Translations under genes and position numbers: made by a program
Shown here: piece by piece, positions 45,430-57,872 of the stretch
How the letters are laid out: each line of letters begins with the position of its first letter
Position numbering within the stretch: position 1 is the stretch's first letter
DNA from: Heterocephalus glaber
Lineage: Eukaryota > Chordata > Mammalia > Rodentia > Bathyergidae
NCBI RefSeq assembly: GCF_000247695.1
Contig: NW_004624748.1
Coordinates: 2,981,463-3,045,462, forward strand
Direction: 5' to 3'
DNA length: 64,000 nt
Notes under the pieces: model-generated
The model's database searches: none
The model's input: only the letters and a program-made list of their open reading frames with translations
What the model was told of the DNA's origin: nothing

Positions 45430-46720
45430 CAGATAGTGAGGCATTGTGTCCTCCTGTGGTTTCCAGGGCACAAAGTCCCTTGGCTTTCTTGTACCTCTTG
45501 GGTGGTGTCTGCTGTGTCTTCTTGGCTGCCTCCTCTGCACAGTGCAATAGACAGATCGTCACAGTTTGTTCTTAGCCCATCTCTCTTGCCTCACATGCTC
45601 TCCCCCAGCCCATGTTTTCAACTGGAGCACAAATGATTTCCAACGGGAAGCTCCAGCCCCAGCATGTCCTCTGTGCCTCATACTTGTCCATCTACTGTCT
45701 TCTTGGACTCTTTCCTGGCATGTCTCACAGGCACTTCTGGTTAAAGGCAGATAAAACTGAACTCACAGTCAGTACTCCCACCCATCCTGTGGTGAACTGT
45801 TCCTTATCTCAGTGAGTGAGTGCTATAATCATTTGTGGTAGTGTGGCAGCCAGAGACCTAGTGGCCAGACCACTTACCTTTGGAATCTCCTTCTTCCTTA
45901 ACCACTTACCGGTTCATCATCAAGTCTGGTCATTCCTGCTAGCTAGATATGCCCTAGAATTTTTCGCTCCTCTTCAATTACATGCCGTCATCTTATTCCC
46001 TTCTTCCCTCATCTCTAGGCTAGCTCACGGCATTAGTCTTGCAAATGGATTCTCATCCATTTCTACCCCTTCTCATACTGCCAGTCACCATACCATAGTC
46101 AGGGGGCTCCTTATCGAAGACATCTGGCCATGCCATCCCCCCACCACACACACAGCTGAGAGGATTGAAATACCTTCCTGTTGGTCTTAGAGTGGGTACT
46201 AGTATTGTACCCAGTCACCAGCCATGTGTCATCACAGTCCCCCTCATTCTTCCCACATTTTTTGTTTTCCAACTATGATGTCCTTCTTTAGTTCCCTGCA
46301 GAACTAATCTTGTCTCCTCTCTGAGCAAAGGACTTTTGCATATGCCTGTTACTTTACCTGAAATAGGCTCCCTGGACGATATTCACCTGGTTCACTTCTA
46401 TTTGGTCATTAGATTGCCTTTCAATCATTAATTTCCTTCCTGACTAGGTCAAATCCTCCTATTTTAAGTATCCAGGGGACTTCAACAAGGTCATCATTTT
46501 ATATTTGTTTGTGTGATCCTTTCATTGTTCCCTCCTTCCATCTGTAAATTGTAAGCTCCATAAAGGCCACACTATTTTGCTTACCACTGAACCTAGGTTG
46601 TCTAACAGGGTCTCTTTCACATGATGAGACTTACCACAATAAGCACTTCTCTGCCTAGCAGTTAACACCCAGACTAGCACACAGTAGGTGCTCTGCAAAT
46701 GATCCTAAAAGGCTGATTGA
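45430..46720 (+). repeat. Long L2 LINE relic (ORF2 through 3' end)
   Basis: A nearly continuous L2: ORF2 landmarks (CTTCTTGGACTCTTTCC, TGGCATGTCTCACAGGCAC, GATAAAACTGAACTCACAG) lead to the 3' part (ACTTTTGCATATGCCTG, TTACTTTACCTGAAATAGGC, CTGTAAATTGTAAGCTCC, ATAAAGGCCAC, GCACACAGTAGGTGC). Length about 1.3 kb, strongly diverged. The short open frames it carries are in no single frame. Confidence 0.7.
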
Positions 46721-48169
46721 TTACATTCAAGCTGAACAAGCTGATGCCTCTTCTAATCCTTGAAGAAAACTAGAAAACTTCCCAAAGATGCTCACTCTTA
46801 AAAAAATAGGCTCACAATTTTATTAAAGAGTTCATTGTGGGCAAGGCAAAAACAAAGAAGAGAAGACTCAGTTCAATCATTGTTTCCTTCTACTGGCACA
46901 TTTACTGGATGAGTCCTGAAAAAAGAGTATACTGAGTAACAGTGGTTAATTCCCACAACCCTTCAAGAACTGACCCAAATGGACACTAGATGACCTCTGG
47001 ACTCTTCCAGAAATGAGTAATCTAATCTGGAAAACATTGTGAACTGGCTGTACTTTGATGCTTTCCCTTTTTCACAATATTTTCCAGAATATCATCCAAA
47101 GTATTATATCTGACTCATCCCTAGGTAAATTAGGTCACTTTCTCCCAGTCAATCTGAGTTTTTAAATCTCCAAATGTAATGGTTGTTGATGCTGAGTCAC
47201 TCCAGGGTCCTCACAGGGTGGAGGTTGCTAAGTACGTGGAGTTGTTTGTTGAAAATTATAGAATCTTCTCTTCAGGAGGGGAAAGGGGCTGTCTTTTAAA
47301 CATGGTGATCATTTACATCCTTGGGGTTAGGTTAAATGATCTACTGAAGGGGATCAGAGTGATTCCATGAGTTCCCCAGGTTTCCTTTTGCATTATGATT
47401 CCATGATCCTATTAATGTTGGACAGAAGGGCAAGTCTAATGGTGTAATTCTCTACAACCTCTGGATTTTCTCCTGGGACTGAAATTGAATAGAAAATGAA
47501 ATATATTGTAGTGATGGGAATCTGTCAGTGTGGTTTGGAATAGTAACTAGCTGCAGGGTTTCATCACCTTGGAAACAGGCAAAGCCCAATACAGGGATCT
47601 TGAAGGGCTTATGCTACTTAGTCAAAATTTATCTGGATTTGACTTCATGGTGGGAGAGAATACATGTGATATTTTATCTGTGAGTCTTGAAACACTGACA
47701 AATGGTGTTCTAAGCAATTTAAGAAACCAACAATCGTAAACCAAAAAAAACAAGGTCCAACCACTGGCATTAAGTTACATAGGTGGGAATGCGGTTAGCA
47801 GGCTGTGGAAAGTTTTCAGTTATTTTGAACATGATGCTAAATATCAGAATGATTCATGGGAATAAAAAGACTGCCAAACATCTGCCCATTTGGTTTACGT
47901 CATGCCAAACATTGAGATATTTGAAACATTCAAATGTCTGGCATTGGAATGACACATTTCTGGATGAACAGTTACGTGCTTTTTACACCAAATTCTCTAT
48001 TGTGATGCTGCATAAATAATTTTTGCAAAGTTTTTTTATTAAATAAATGTAACTGGAATTTACAGTGCATATCTAGAACTTTCTAAATAAACATATTCCA
48101 ATTCCGTCTGAATTTTTCCCAAGAGAAAGATGGTGGAAACTTCAGCTTGATCTCTCAGCAGCAGCACCC

Positions 48170-48920
48170 ACCCTTGGCCACACCCTCCTCCCCAAAGGAC
48201 TCCTTTCCTTTGGCATCCATAACTTTGCTGCTGCTGGGTTTCTTCCTATTTGTCTGGGTACTGCTTCTCGGGTTCCTTTGCTAGATTCTACAGATCTGTC
48301 TGACTTATAGTATTAGAGTCTCTGTTCAGTCCCTCACAGCCCTCTCATTCTTCACTCATTTTCTTGGTGATACCCCTATGCATTCTCATGAATACAAGTA
48401 CCATTCAATATTCGTATTTTCCCTACAAATATCTACTATGTCTATATTTATATATTTGATCCATTTCTTCAGCTGAGCTTTACTCCTAAGTCTAATTCCT
48501 TGCACAACATTTTCACTTGAACATCTCAGAAATGTACCAAATTTAGCATCCCTTAAACAAGTTATGATGTCTCTCCCCAAACCTGCTGTTTTTTCCCTCA
48601 TGCTTCTGAATAAATGACCTCACTATCCACCAGAACCCAGGGAGTCATCTTTGATACCTCCATCTCTTCCACCTGTCATACCTTGTTACCATACCTCATA
48701 CTTCTTGAATTGTCTCCTTTTTTCCATCTCCAGTGTCCCTATCCCCTGTCCATCCAATGTCATTGCTGACCTATATGACTTACAATAATCTCTTTACTGG
48801 CCCCTCTGCATCCACTCCTCCCTTCTAACAACTTACTCCCTGTTCCTGGCAGAGACCTCTTACGGAAATCCAAGCCAGATCTTTTTTACTACTCTGCTTA
48901 GTCTTTCTGTAGCCTCTCAG
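48170..48920 (+). repeat. L2 LINE relic (ORF2)
   Basis: GGGTTCCTTTGCTAGATTC, CTCCCCAAACCTGCTG, AGGGAGTCATCTTTGATACC, CTTTACTGGCCCCTCTGC, ATCCACTCCTCCCTTC and CAAGCCAGATC follow L2 ORF2 in order ('cagtctcctttgctgg ... ccccaaacctgctcc ... ggagtcatccttgactcc ... aactggtctccctgcttcc'). About 750 bp. Confidence 0.75.
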
Positions 48921-49059
48921 TACCTTCAGCAGTAGCATGAAGAGTGGGCTTGTAGAACAAGATGAAATTATAACTGAGAAAGGCTGAGCTTGGAATACTC
49001 ATGATACAATCAAGTAGAGTCCAGGGGGCAGTTGCAGATAGTATTTCCAATAGGAAATT

Positions 49060-49248
49060 GTACTAATTTGGGCTGCTATAACAAAATACCATAAACTGGA
49101 TAGCTTATAAACAATAGAAATTTATTTCTTGTCATTCTGGAAGCTGAAAGTCCTAGGTCATGGTGAGAATATGATGGTTGGGTTTTGGTGAGGGTCCTCT
49201 TCTAGACTGTGAACAGCCAATTTCTCACTGTATCTGCACATGGGAGGC

Positions 49249-49284
<36 letters not shown>

Positions 49285-49355
49285 CTCATGCTCTATCCTT
49301 ATGATCTAATTATCACCCAAAGGCCCCAAACTGAAATACCAAGAAAGTCTCAGAT
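49060..49355 (-). repeat. MLT1-type MaLR LTR relic (antisense), split by L1 copy C
   Basis: ACTAATTTGGGCTGCTATAAC, AAAATACCATAAACTGGATAG, CTTATAAACAATAGAAATTTA, CATTCTGGAAGCTGAAAG, CAATTTCTCACTGTATC and ATGATCTAATTATCACCC are the antisense of an MLT1-like LTR. The LTR end probably resumes at 51129 (GGTGGGAACAATTATTTATTAC) after the L1. An (AG)n at 49253-49281 has grown inside it. Confidence 0.7.
49253..49281. repeat. (AG)n microsatellite
   Basis: About 14 pure AG units inside the antisense MaLR LTR. Confidence 0.95.
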
Positions 49356-49370
49356 TTCAGCATGAATTCT

Positions 49371-51110
49371 TTTTTTTCACTTTATTAAATTCTTTTATTG
49401 GTACATTGTAGGTATACAACACAATTACATTTCTCATTGGGAATTGTACCTTTACATAATGCATCTTGGTTCTTATTTTTTCCCCATTCCTAGCCCTCCC
49501 TTCACGCCCTCCACCCTTCCCTATTTACAAAGACTTTATTTCCATTTTTTCCATTTCTCATCATTTTGCCTTTCCCTTCTTTCCTTTCCCTTGCCCCTCC
49601 CACTACCCCTACCTCTTTGGACCTTATCTTCCTATTTTACATTATCGATTATTCATTCTAATCATTGGTACATTTTAGGTATACAACATAATGACATTCA
49701 TCATTGGAAATTTGCACCTTTACATAGTCTCTCTTGGTTCTTGTTTTTCACCCTTGCCCAGCCCTCCCTTCAACCCCTCCAGTCCTCCCTATTTACAAAG
49801 ATTTTGTTCCTATTTTTCCATTTTCTCCTATTAATCCCATTCCCTTCTATCCTTTCCCTTAGCCCTCCCACTTCCTTCCCCTTTACCCCTTTTCTTCCTA
49901 TTTCACATGACCTATTATACATTTAGTCCTTATTTACACTTTCAGTTTTTCACACCAGAGAAACTATTCGTTATTTATTCTTGTGTATCCTATTTATTTC
50001 ACTTAAGAGTATTGCCTCAATGTGCATCCACTTAGGTATAAATGTCTCTAATTTCTCATTTTTTATAGCTGAGTAGTACTCCATTTTATTTAAAAACCCC
50101 ACCTTTTCTTTATCCAGTCTCCAGTTGATGGGCATTTGGGCTGTTTCCAAGTTTTAGCTATTACAAACTGTGTTGCTATGAACATGGGTGCACATATATA
50201 ACTGTGGTATGATTCTTTTAATTCTTTGGGGAAGATCCCCAGCAGTGGAATAGCGGGATCAAACTGGACTTCCAGTCCTAGTTCTTTGAGGTATCTCCAT
50301 ACTGATTTCCACAGTGCTTGCACCAGTCTACACTCCCACCAGCAGTGGAGCAGGGTTCCTCTTTCCCCACAGCAGGGCCAGCATTTGTTATTGGTTGATT
50401 TCATGATAGTGGCCATTCTTTCTGGAGTGAAGTGGAATCTCAGCATTGTTTTCATTTGCATCTCTTGAATGACCAATGATGTTGAACACTTTTTCATGTA
50501 TTTATTTGCTCTTTCTACTTCTTTGTCTGAGAAATGTCTGTTCATTTCAGATGCCCATTTTTGGATTGGGTCTTTAAATTTGGGAGGTCTGATCTTTTTA
50601 AGTTCTTTATAGATTGGAGATACTAGACCTTTGTCTGAGGAAGAGCAGGTGAAATTTTTTCCTGCATTGTGGGTTGTCTCTTCACACTGCTGGTGGTTTC
50701 TCTTACTGTACAGAAGCCTTTTAATAAGAAGAGATCCCATTTGTTGATTGTTTGTCCTAGTTCATGGGCAACTGAGGTTTTGTTCACAAAATCTTTTCCT
50801 ACACCGATGTCTTCAAGGGTTCTACCTAACCTCTGTTCCAACTGGTTCAGAGTTTCTATTTGAATATTTAGATCTTTAATCCATTTTGATTTTAGTTTAG
50901 TGCATGGTGAGAGATATAGGTCTAGTTTTAATCTTTGGCAAGTTGAAGCCCAAGTTTTCCAGCACCATTTATTAAAGAGGCTATCTTTCCTCCAGTGAGG
51001 GTGTTTGGCTCCTTTATTGAAGATGAGATGGCTGAGTGTGTCTGGTGTTGTTTCTGCATCTTCTAATCTGTTCCACTGGTCCGCAGGTCTGTTTCTTTGC
51101 CAGTACCATT
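49371..51110 (-). mobile_element. L1 retrotransposon, copy C (antisense) with duplicated 3' UTR
   Basis: Plus-strand order: T-run, first 3' UTR unit (49387-49662), second 3' UTR unit starting TTGGTACATTTTAGGTATAC (49666-49960), then antisense ORF2 to about 51108, where it is 5'-truncated. The sequence TTCAGCATGAATTC followed by T's lies at 49356 and again at 51109-51128, so the whole object, both UTR units included, arrived in one insertion event. The same lineage as copy B by 3' UTR and ORF2 sequence. Confidence 0.93.
50090..51108 (-). pseudogene. L1 ORF2 C-terminal remnant (copy C)
   Basis: Two overlapping minus-strand open segments (50090-50740 and 50623-51108) in different frames correspond to the region after the RT domain and the C-terminal domain. 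The cysteine motif is better kept than in copy B: CWPCCGERGTLLHCWWEC. No RT or endonuclease domain is present, so it is inert. Confidence 0.88.
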
Positions 51111-52139
51111 CAGCATGAATTCTTTTTTGGTGGGAACAATTATTTATTACATAACAGAGATGCAACTATGGTAGTAGGTGTAGTAATCAGAAAATTAAGA
51201 TGCTGGATATGATGTCCTGCTGGCAGAGCCTCACACAAGCAATAATACCTGAGTGTGGACATAACATTGAAGAAGCTTTATTGAAATGGGAACTCTAACT
51301 TGCTAAAAACCCCAGAATTAACTGTCTTTTAGAGGCTAGTTTTGTATACTCCAAGCTTATAAAAGATGGATTTACAATCAACATGCCAATTCATTAATTT
51401 ATAGTAAGAAATGCAACTACCAAATTCTCCCGAAGACTTGAGCTCACCACATTCTCTGCCTATAGACAAAGTATTGTAAGAAAAATTATAATCAGAAAGC
51501 TGGTTGGTGAGCTTAGATTTCAGTCCAAGGAAATGAGATGAATGAATCTTATTGAGGTATTGGTCCAGAATATTTATTCACATTATGAGACTGTGTCTTA
51601 AAATTTAGTAGACGTAACTAAACTTGAAGGTGGGATAAAAACAATGAAGCCTGAAGAAGTTTCTATTGGTACATGAGAACTGTTTTTTCTCCAAATGGAT
51701 TTTCCTTTTGTCAAACCAAAACAAGACAGCAAACAAAAAAAAAAGGAAAACACAGGCTATATGAATGTTTAGCATTAAGACAGAAATATTCAGCCTAAAC
51801 TGTATCATGATCCAAAAGGTAACTTTGTACTCTCAACAGGAATCAGCTAGAAGAATATTCTAATTTATTAAATATTTTGCCTTGGGGAAGATACAGTAGT
51901 TTAGCACATAGTCATTTGATTCCTCTCTTTGGCTTATGTCTTACGAAAATAAAAAATAACCAAAGAGAAATAAACACCATGTTTTTGATGTAATTACCTT
52001 GGGGAAAAAGAATTAGTGAGAAGTGAATTGTGCTCTGATGAGCAGAAATTGAGAGACATATAATGGAAGTTCTAAGCTCAGAACTGATGAGATTTGTGGT
52101 ATTTCACCTGCCTATTAAGATGATATTGAGAATTTAATT

Positions 52140-52330
52140 CTGAGGCAGACACTGTTCTATATCCTTGAAATTTATTAACTGACTGACTCCTCAAACCTTT
52201 ATGAGTTAGATACTTTATTTGTCCCCAGTTTGTGGATATGAAAACTGAGGTACAGTGAGGCAGATAACTGTTAAAGCACACATGTAGCCATGAAAGTGGC
52301 TGAGCTGGAATTTGAATTTAGGTGATTTAA
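52140..52330 (+). repeat. MIR SINE relic
   Basis: GAGGCAGACACTGTTCTATATC, CTCCTCAAACCTTTATGAG, GATATGAAAACTGAGGTAC and GTGGCTGAGCTGGAATTTG match MIR. Confidence 0.85.
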
Positions 52331-53839
52331 TTCCTGAGTTCAGTCTCAAAAGCCGACCATTTGCTTTTGCTGTCCTTTGAGGAGACAGTGTGTCCTAAAC
52401 TCATGGTGCATGGTCCTGAAGGAGACAATAACACAATGTCTGCAGGAAGCCATGACTTCTTGTGGAGATAGATACTTGCAGCCCATGGAGTGTCCTACCA
52501 CAGGACATGGGAAGGGGATGGGATTGCAGTAGTGATTGGGATATTGATGTTTTTAAAAATTTTTCTTTCTTACCCACATAACCAAAATGGGATTCTTTTC
52601 TTAAGTACTCTGGCTCTAGACTCCTTACTTCAGGCAAACTATATGGGGGATGTGAGCTCTTGGGTCGGCCCAAGTGGCCCCCTCTCTTCTGGTCTCATAG
52701 AGGCACAATTGGACTGGCATTGGACATATGGACAACATTTTATGTGAGAGTTTCTCTAGGCTATCTGGTGACTACATCTTTCCATTCACGTCTTTCTTCA
52801 GAAAGAGCAAAATATGATCACTCAAGATTCCAGTTTTCTTAGTTAAAATCCTACTCCAATTGTGCCTTTCTGGGATGAGGCTACTCCCAAGCTAGCCTTC
52901 CCAGGCTTGGATGAATGAATAAGTTTCGTATTCACACACAATCTCTCTGTTTCCTTCTCTAGATGGTTAACATTATCCACTATGTTGTTTTTCTGATTAA
53001 CACTCAGCAGGTAACATTACTTATAAGTTACAATGGCAGTGGCCACAGAGTAGCTCACTTATTTAAGTTAACACCTGGGGAATGCTATAAGCATCTTAGT
53101 GGGAGCCAGTGCCAGGGAGAGAAAAGAGTCAAAACAAACCTTGGGAACATGGCCATTTAAGGGAGTATCCCAAGAAGGAGGGTGTGAAGAAAGAACACTT
53201 GACATTAGTAGGAAATCATGTCATGACAGCCAAAACAAGAGAGGATTTTGGAAAGGGGGTTGGTCAACATCAGTGTCAAACATTATGCAGTGGTCAAGTA
53301 GCATGAGTCCTCTGAAGAAGCCTTACCAGGCAAGTGAGACAAGGTATTGTCACAGTGGCTGCAGAATCTGAGGCACACAGTCAGAGACATGCTGAGTCAG
53401 GTGGTAGAGAGGCTTACTGCTTCCTGTTCAGAGGATTGCAAGCTGAACTCTGACATGAGAATTAGTGTGAGGTTGAGAGATTACTTCATAAGGCAGGAGT
53501 GAATTAAAGGTCCTTCTCAGAATAATGTCTACAAAAGGGAGCTCAAGTCTTCTTGCTCAGGGTCTTTGGAAAATTGCCTTGAATGGTTAGTAAGCAAATT
53601 CCATTCTCAGAGGAATTATCCTATTTTGGGGCCAGTCATTTCAGTTTTCTTGGGCTACCAACTCTAGCCTGCTCTAGTTCCCTTAAAACAGTAATCCTCC
53701 TATGATTGAGATAGTAAAATTGCAGTCTAGAGATGAAAGAAGTGATGAAGTAGATCAAATCTATTGTATTGATGTCTTGTGTCAAGTTCAGGAATAAGCT
53801 GTGTAGATTTGAAGTGTAAAGTTTACAAGAATTGTTTGG

Positions 53840-54040
53840 TCAAACACTTTCTACCTCAGGGACTTTGCAATTGCTACTCTTCTGCCTAGAAATCTCTTCT
53901 ACCTGCTTTACTTTTCTAAATCCTCCTAGTTTTCACTCAAATATTAACTCATCAATAAAGCTTTTCATTATCACCTGTGTAAAGATTCATCTTTCCTCTG
54001 ACTCCTGGATAATTTTCTTTATAGTGTGTGCCTAACTTGG
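53840..54040 (+). repeat. L2 3' region
   Basis: CTTCTGCCTAGAAATCTCTTC, TTTTCACTCAAATATTAAC, TCAATAAAGCTTTTCATTATC and ATTTTCTTTATAGTG follow L2. An antisense L2-like scrap (CTCACTGTGCACCAGG ...) follows at 54045-54105. Confidence 0.6.
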
Positions 54041-54433
54041 ACACAACTGTTTACTTGTCCTCACTGTGCACCAGGTGGTGTGCTATGTGCTGGAGGTAAA
54101 CAAAACTTTTTTTTTTTTGCAAAATGTCTCTGCAAGCTGTGTGGAGGTGAGAGTGTCATCAAAAATGTGTTAAGGTAGAAAAGATGGTAACGAGGATGTC
54201 TTCTCAGGCCCAACAGAAGGGGAGAGGAGAAAATTATACAAAAGGATTCCAGGCATCTTAACACAAATTAAGTTCTTATGCTATATTAAATTATTATTGA
54301 GTCAGTGATATGATTTTTAATCTTAAAGTATAGTGTAAAAAGGTTCAATAGTACAAATCTTAAACCATGAAAAGTGAAACTATTCCATTCCTAACTTCTT
54401 GTTCCACTTACCTAAGTCCCTCCAATAGTTTTT

Positions 54434-54467
54434 GTTTTGTTTTTGGTACCAGGGATCAAACTCAGGA
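54434..54467 (-). mobile_element. Severely 5'-truncated ID SINE
   Basis: Only GTTTTGTTTTTGGTACCAGG and GATCAAACTCAGGA remain: an antisense tail plus about 20 nt of the ID 3' end. CTCCAATAGTTTTT flanks it at 54420-54433 and 54468-54481. Confidence 0.85.
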
Positions 54468-54659
54468 CTCCAATAGTTTTTTCTGCATTTTTCAGGATAT
54501 TTTCTGTGGAAATACATATCTGATTGTATTATTTTTTGTCTACATGCAACATTATACACAGACTATGTTTTGTCTCGATCATTTCATTTAAAGTATTTTC
54601 AACATATTCTCCTATAAATACATACCAGTCTGCTTCCTTTTATATTTTACTGAATGTTG

Positions 54660-55010
54660 ACAAATCACAATTGTGTGAGGTACATATTGTAAGAATGTAA
54701 TAAAATGTGAAATATTAAATCAAGCTAATTGACATATCCGTCACTTTGAATACTTGTATTTTTTATGGGGAGAACATTTTTAATTACTCCGACTCCTTTA
54801 AAAAAGCTTTTTAAAATGTTTCTTTGCGTGGTTCACTACATCTTAAATAAGTAAACTATTTACATATCCAAGCAATATCTTAATGAACATCTTTGTAGTA
54901 CTTGTTTTCTAATTTGTCCATGTGTAAATATATTTTTAGGACAAATTGTTAGGAGCAGAATTGCTGACATGAATGTACAGTATCGCTTCCTCAAAGTCTA
55001 GTTTAGATGA
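54660..55010 (-). repeat. Old L1 relic (antisense)
   Basis: AAATCAAGCTAATTGACATATC and CACTTTGAATACTTG are an antisense L1M 3' UTR. AATGAACATCTTTGTAGTAC, AATATATTTTTAGGACAAATTG and GAGCAGAATTGCTGAC near the right end are antisense late ORF2. Confidence 0.6.
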
Positions 55011-56880
55011 ATACAAACTTGGTTTTACTTTTAGTATTTCCATTGTGTCAGACTAACATAGGGCTTGATACTCACCCTTTGTAGTCTAATTTCCTATCCT
55101 GATAATAAAAGATATTTAATAGCTATGCAAATAACACACTGGAGATGTAATTTATTAAAGCAGCACCGGAAAGTACCACTTACACACTCAGAGACTGACT
55201 TATTAATTCAATTGCACAAGTCTGTGAAAGCCTTAATTTATGGGCCTGATTCATCCTTTTGTGCACGTCTCAGTCCCATGTGTCCCAACCCAGAGAGTTG
55301 GGGGAGCACTTGTTGCACCTCACTATTGGAAACTGCAGCAGGGCTCAAGCTGCAGGCCAGGGCTTTGGTGGCCACCTGGAGAAGTTTCCATGGACACACA
55401 TTAAGGGAAAATCTCTCTTTCCTAGGGAATCATGAGAGCATTTGGTTTCTCCCAGAAGACGTTTGCTCCCAGAGGTTTGCTCCACCTCTGCCTGTAACCT
55501 TGTTTCAGGGACACTGCAGGGTTGGCACAGCCCACATATGTGGAAGTCCTTGCAGAGATACTAGGGCAGAGGGAACATAATTGCACGTCTTAGGCTCATG
55601 AATAGCTCTTAGAATATTCCTTAAAACATCCTGGGAGGAAAAATTACTACAAAAGTCAAGTCCCCATCCCATTTTTTGTTTGTTTTTCAATAAGGCAAAA
55701 ATATTATCAAGAAATGAAGCCACACATTTCTAGTTCTTTGGGCAGGGATTGAGGTGGAAGAAGCCTGCTTTATGGCATTTGCCAATTTCTATAAGTGTCA
55801 ATTCTACCTCATCCCATGGCCAGTAGGGAGATGTACACAGTTGGTTCTCAGTAGCCAGTATGACCTGTGCACATTAGTAAACTTGGGTCTTGCTTGCAGA
55901 TTTTTAATTGTGTCAATACTGCTAATTGTGTAGTTGATACTGTAAGGTTAGAAATCTTTTGTAACCAACAATAAAGAATATTGGTATTTTATTACTATTG
56001 CTTCTAATGAAACCCCATACGTAATGGCCCTCCAAACTATTTCACTGTGCTTATGGATTTTAGAGGTCAGGAATTTGGACAAAAGAGATTTGTGGATAGC
56101 TCATCTTTGCTATATGAGAAGGACTTCAGTCAGGTTAACTCCAAGGCTGGGCTCCAGTTGGTAATGGGAGGGGGTAGATTCATTTAGAAGGCTTCCTTAC
56201 AATGGTGTCAGGTTCACACTGTCTTTCACCTGGACCACAGTGGAGGCTGTTGGCCGGAACAGCTAAGCACAGTCTCTAGGAGTAGCTGCTCAGGCATTCT
56301 TCTAGGATGTAGCTAGGTTCTTAGAATAAGCGACCCCAGAGAACCAGCTGGAAGTGGTATTGTTGCCTCTTATGAGATATCCTTATTTCTTGCTTTTTTC
56401 AAGAAAACTTATGAGACACAGTATCATTTCCATTAAAGTTATAAACTTGCCCAGATTCTCCAAGTGGGGGAATATAGACTCTACCAATCTAAAGGGGGAG
56501 TGTCAAAGCCACAGGGTAATAAGAGGGTGTAGAATAGATAATACTTTTGTGATCATCTTTAGCAAATATTATATTCTAGAATTGATTTGTATGGAACTCT
56601 TCAGGGTTATTGTAAAAATGTTGATAAGTGTTGTTTCATTGGAGTGGAGAAACCAAAAGCTCAATTGGAGTAGGAGGATGAGAAAGTGGAGACAGTATTT
56701 ATGGCCAAAGATCTTCAGGGTTTTTACTGGGAAACACAAAAGAGAAATGCAGCATTACCATTTTCGAAATTTAGCTCTCCAGAATACTAGTTATATTAGA
56801 TATGAATTGTCTTAATACAATTGGAAAGTTTTGTGAAAACTGAGGTTTTAAAAAGACTTTACCACCTATCTTTACTGTCT

Positions 56881-56926
56881 TTTTTTTTTTTTTTTTTTTT
56901 GGTACCGGGGATTGAACTTGGGACCT
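56881..56926 (-). mobile_element. Severely 5'-truncated ID SINE
   Basis: A 20-nt T-run is followed by GGTACCGGGGATTGAACTTG and GGACCTTG, then stops. TTTACTGT on both sides (56872 and 56929) is a short target duplication. Confidence 0.82.
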
Positions 56927-57792
56927 TGATTTACTGTGTCTTGATAAGATAATGTACATGGTGGATTTTTTTGCCTTATTTGATGTCAGTGGGCATTTTT
57001 TTCTCCTTTTAAAAAATGCTCAAGTTGCATCTTGCAATACTACTGGAACAAACTTTAGGAAGCACTGAGTATACTTGAATTTTTTGTTATCAAGTTTTAT
57101 TGAGGAATAATACAAAGAAAGCTTACTAGATGTGCATTTCTGTATCCTTCGCAAAACTGTAAGAAGCACGTTGTAAATTGAGTTAGTCAATGTTCCCGAT
57201 ATAAAGAATTTTGTGACCAATTCCCCGTAAGAATCAGTACCAAGAGGTCAAAATTGCTTCTCTAAATGAATTGGGACATTTAGTGATCAAAATGAAGGAT
57301 GAATCACAACATTCTAGAACTAAAATTGACCTTTATATAATCTGGTGAATCCCACTGCTTTCAGAGGAGAAGAGAAGACAGGAATGTTAAAGAAGCTGGT
57401 TCTTCTCCAGGTGCCTTAGTGGCAAGGCCCTCTGCCCAGCCAGGTCCTCCCCCAGTCACTGCCTGTGGGACCATAGGAGACCTGCCATCCACCACATGAG
57501 CTCCCAGAGTACTGGCAGTAGATGTTGTCCTCAACTGTGGGGACTGGCTTATCCCATTTGCCTAATAACATCTATTGCTCTCTCTTAAAATTATTTTTTC
57601 CTGGTTTTTAATGAGCTTGCTTCGCTTGGGTTTTAGTTAACAGCTCCAGATATTTTCAGAAGGCACAATAATGAATTACATTGGTTTTAAGTAATGAGTA
57701 TGCAGACAGATTTACAAGTTAATCTCGTATGCTTGCAAGCTGGAAAATATTTTCCTAATAAACCATGTTCAACATAGTGGTCCATTTCAACC

Positions 57793-57872
57793 TTTCTCTG
57801 CCTCTCTGTCTCTGTCTCTCTGTTTCTCTCTGTCTCTCTGGCTCTCTCTGGCTTTCTGTCTCTCTGTCTCTC
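57793..57872. repeat. (TCTCTG)n-like microsatellite
   Basis: Imperfect TCTCTG/TCTGTC hexanucleotide units over 80 bp. Confidence 0.9.

Noticed and set aside
55065..55580. 171-codon plus-strand open frame
   Set aside because: Composition and residue pattern look random, there is no recognisable domain, no CpG or promoter context and no flanking splice sites I could justify. A cross-species alignment would decide.
56354..56815. 153-codon plus-strand open frame
   Set aside because: No recognised family and no gene context. Judged a chance frame in AT-rich DNA. Conservation in related rodents would overturn this.
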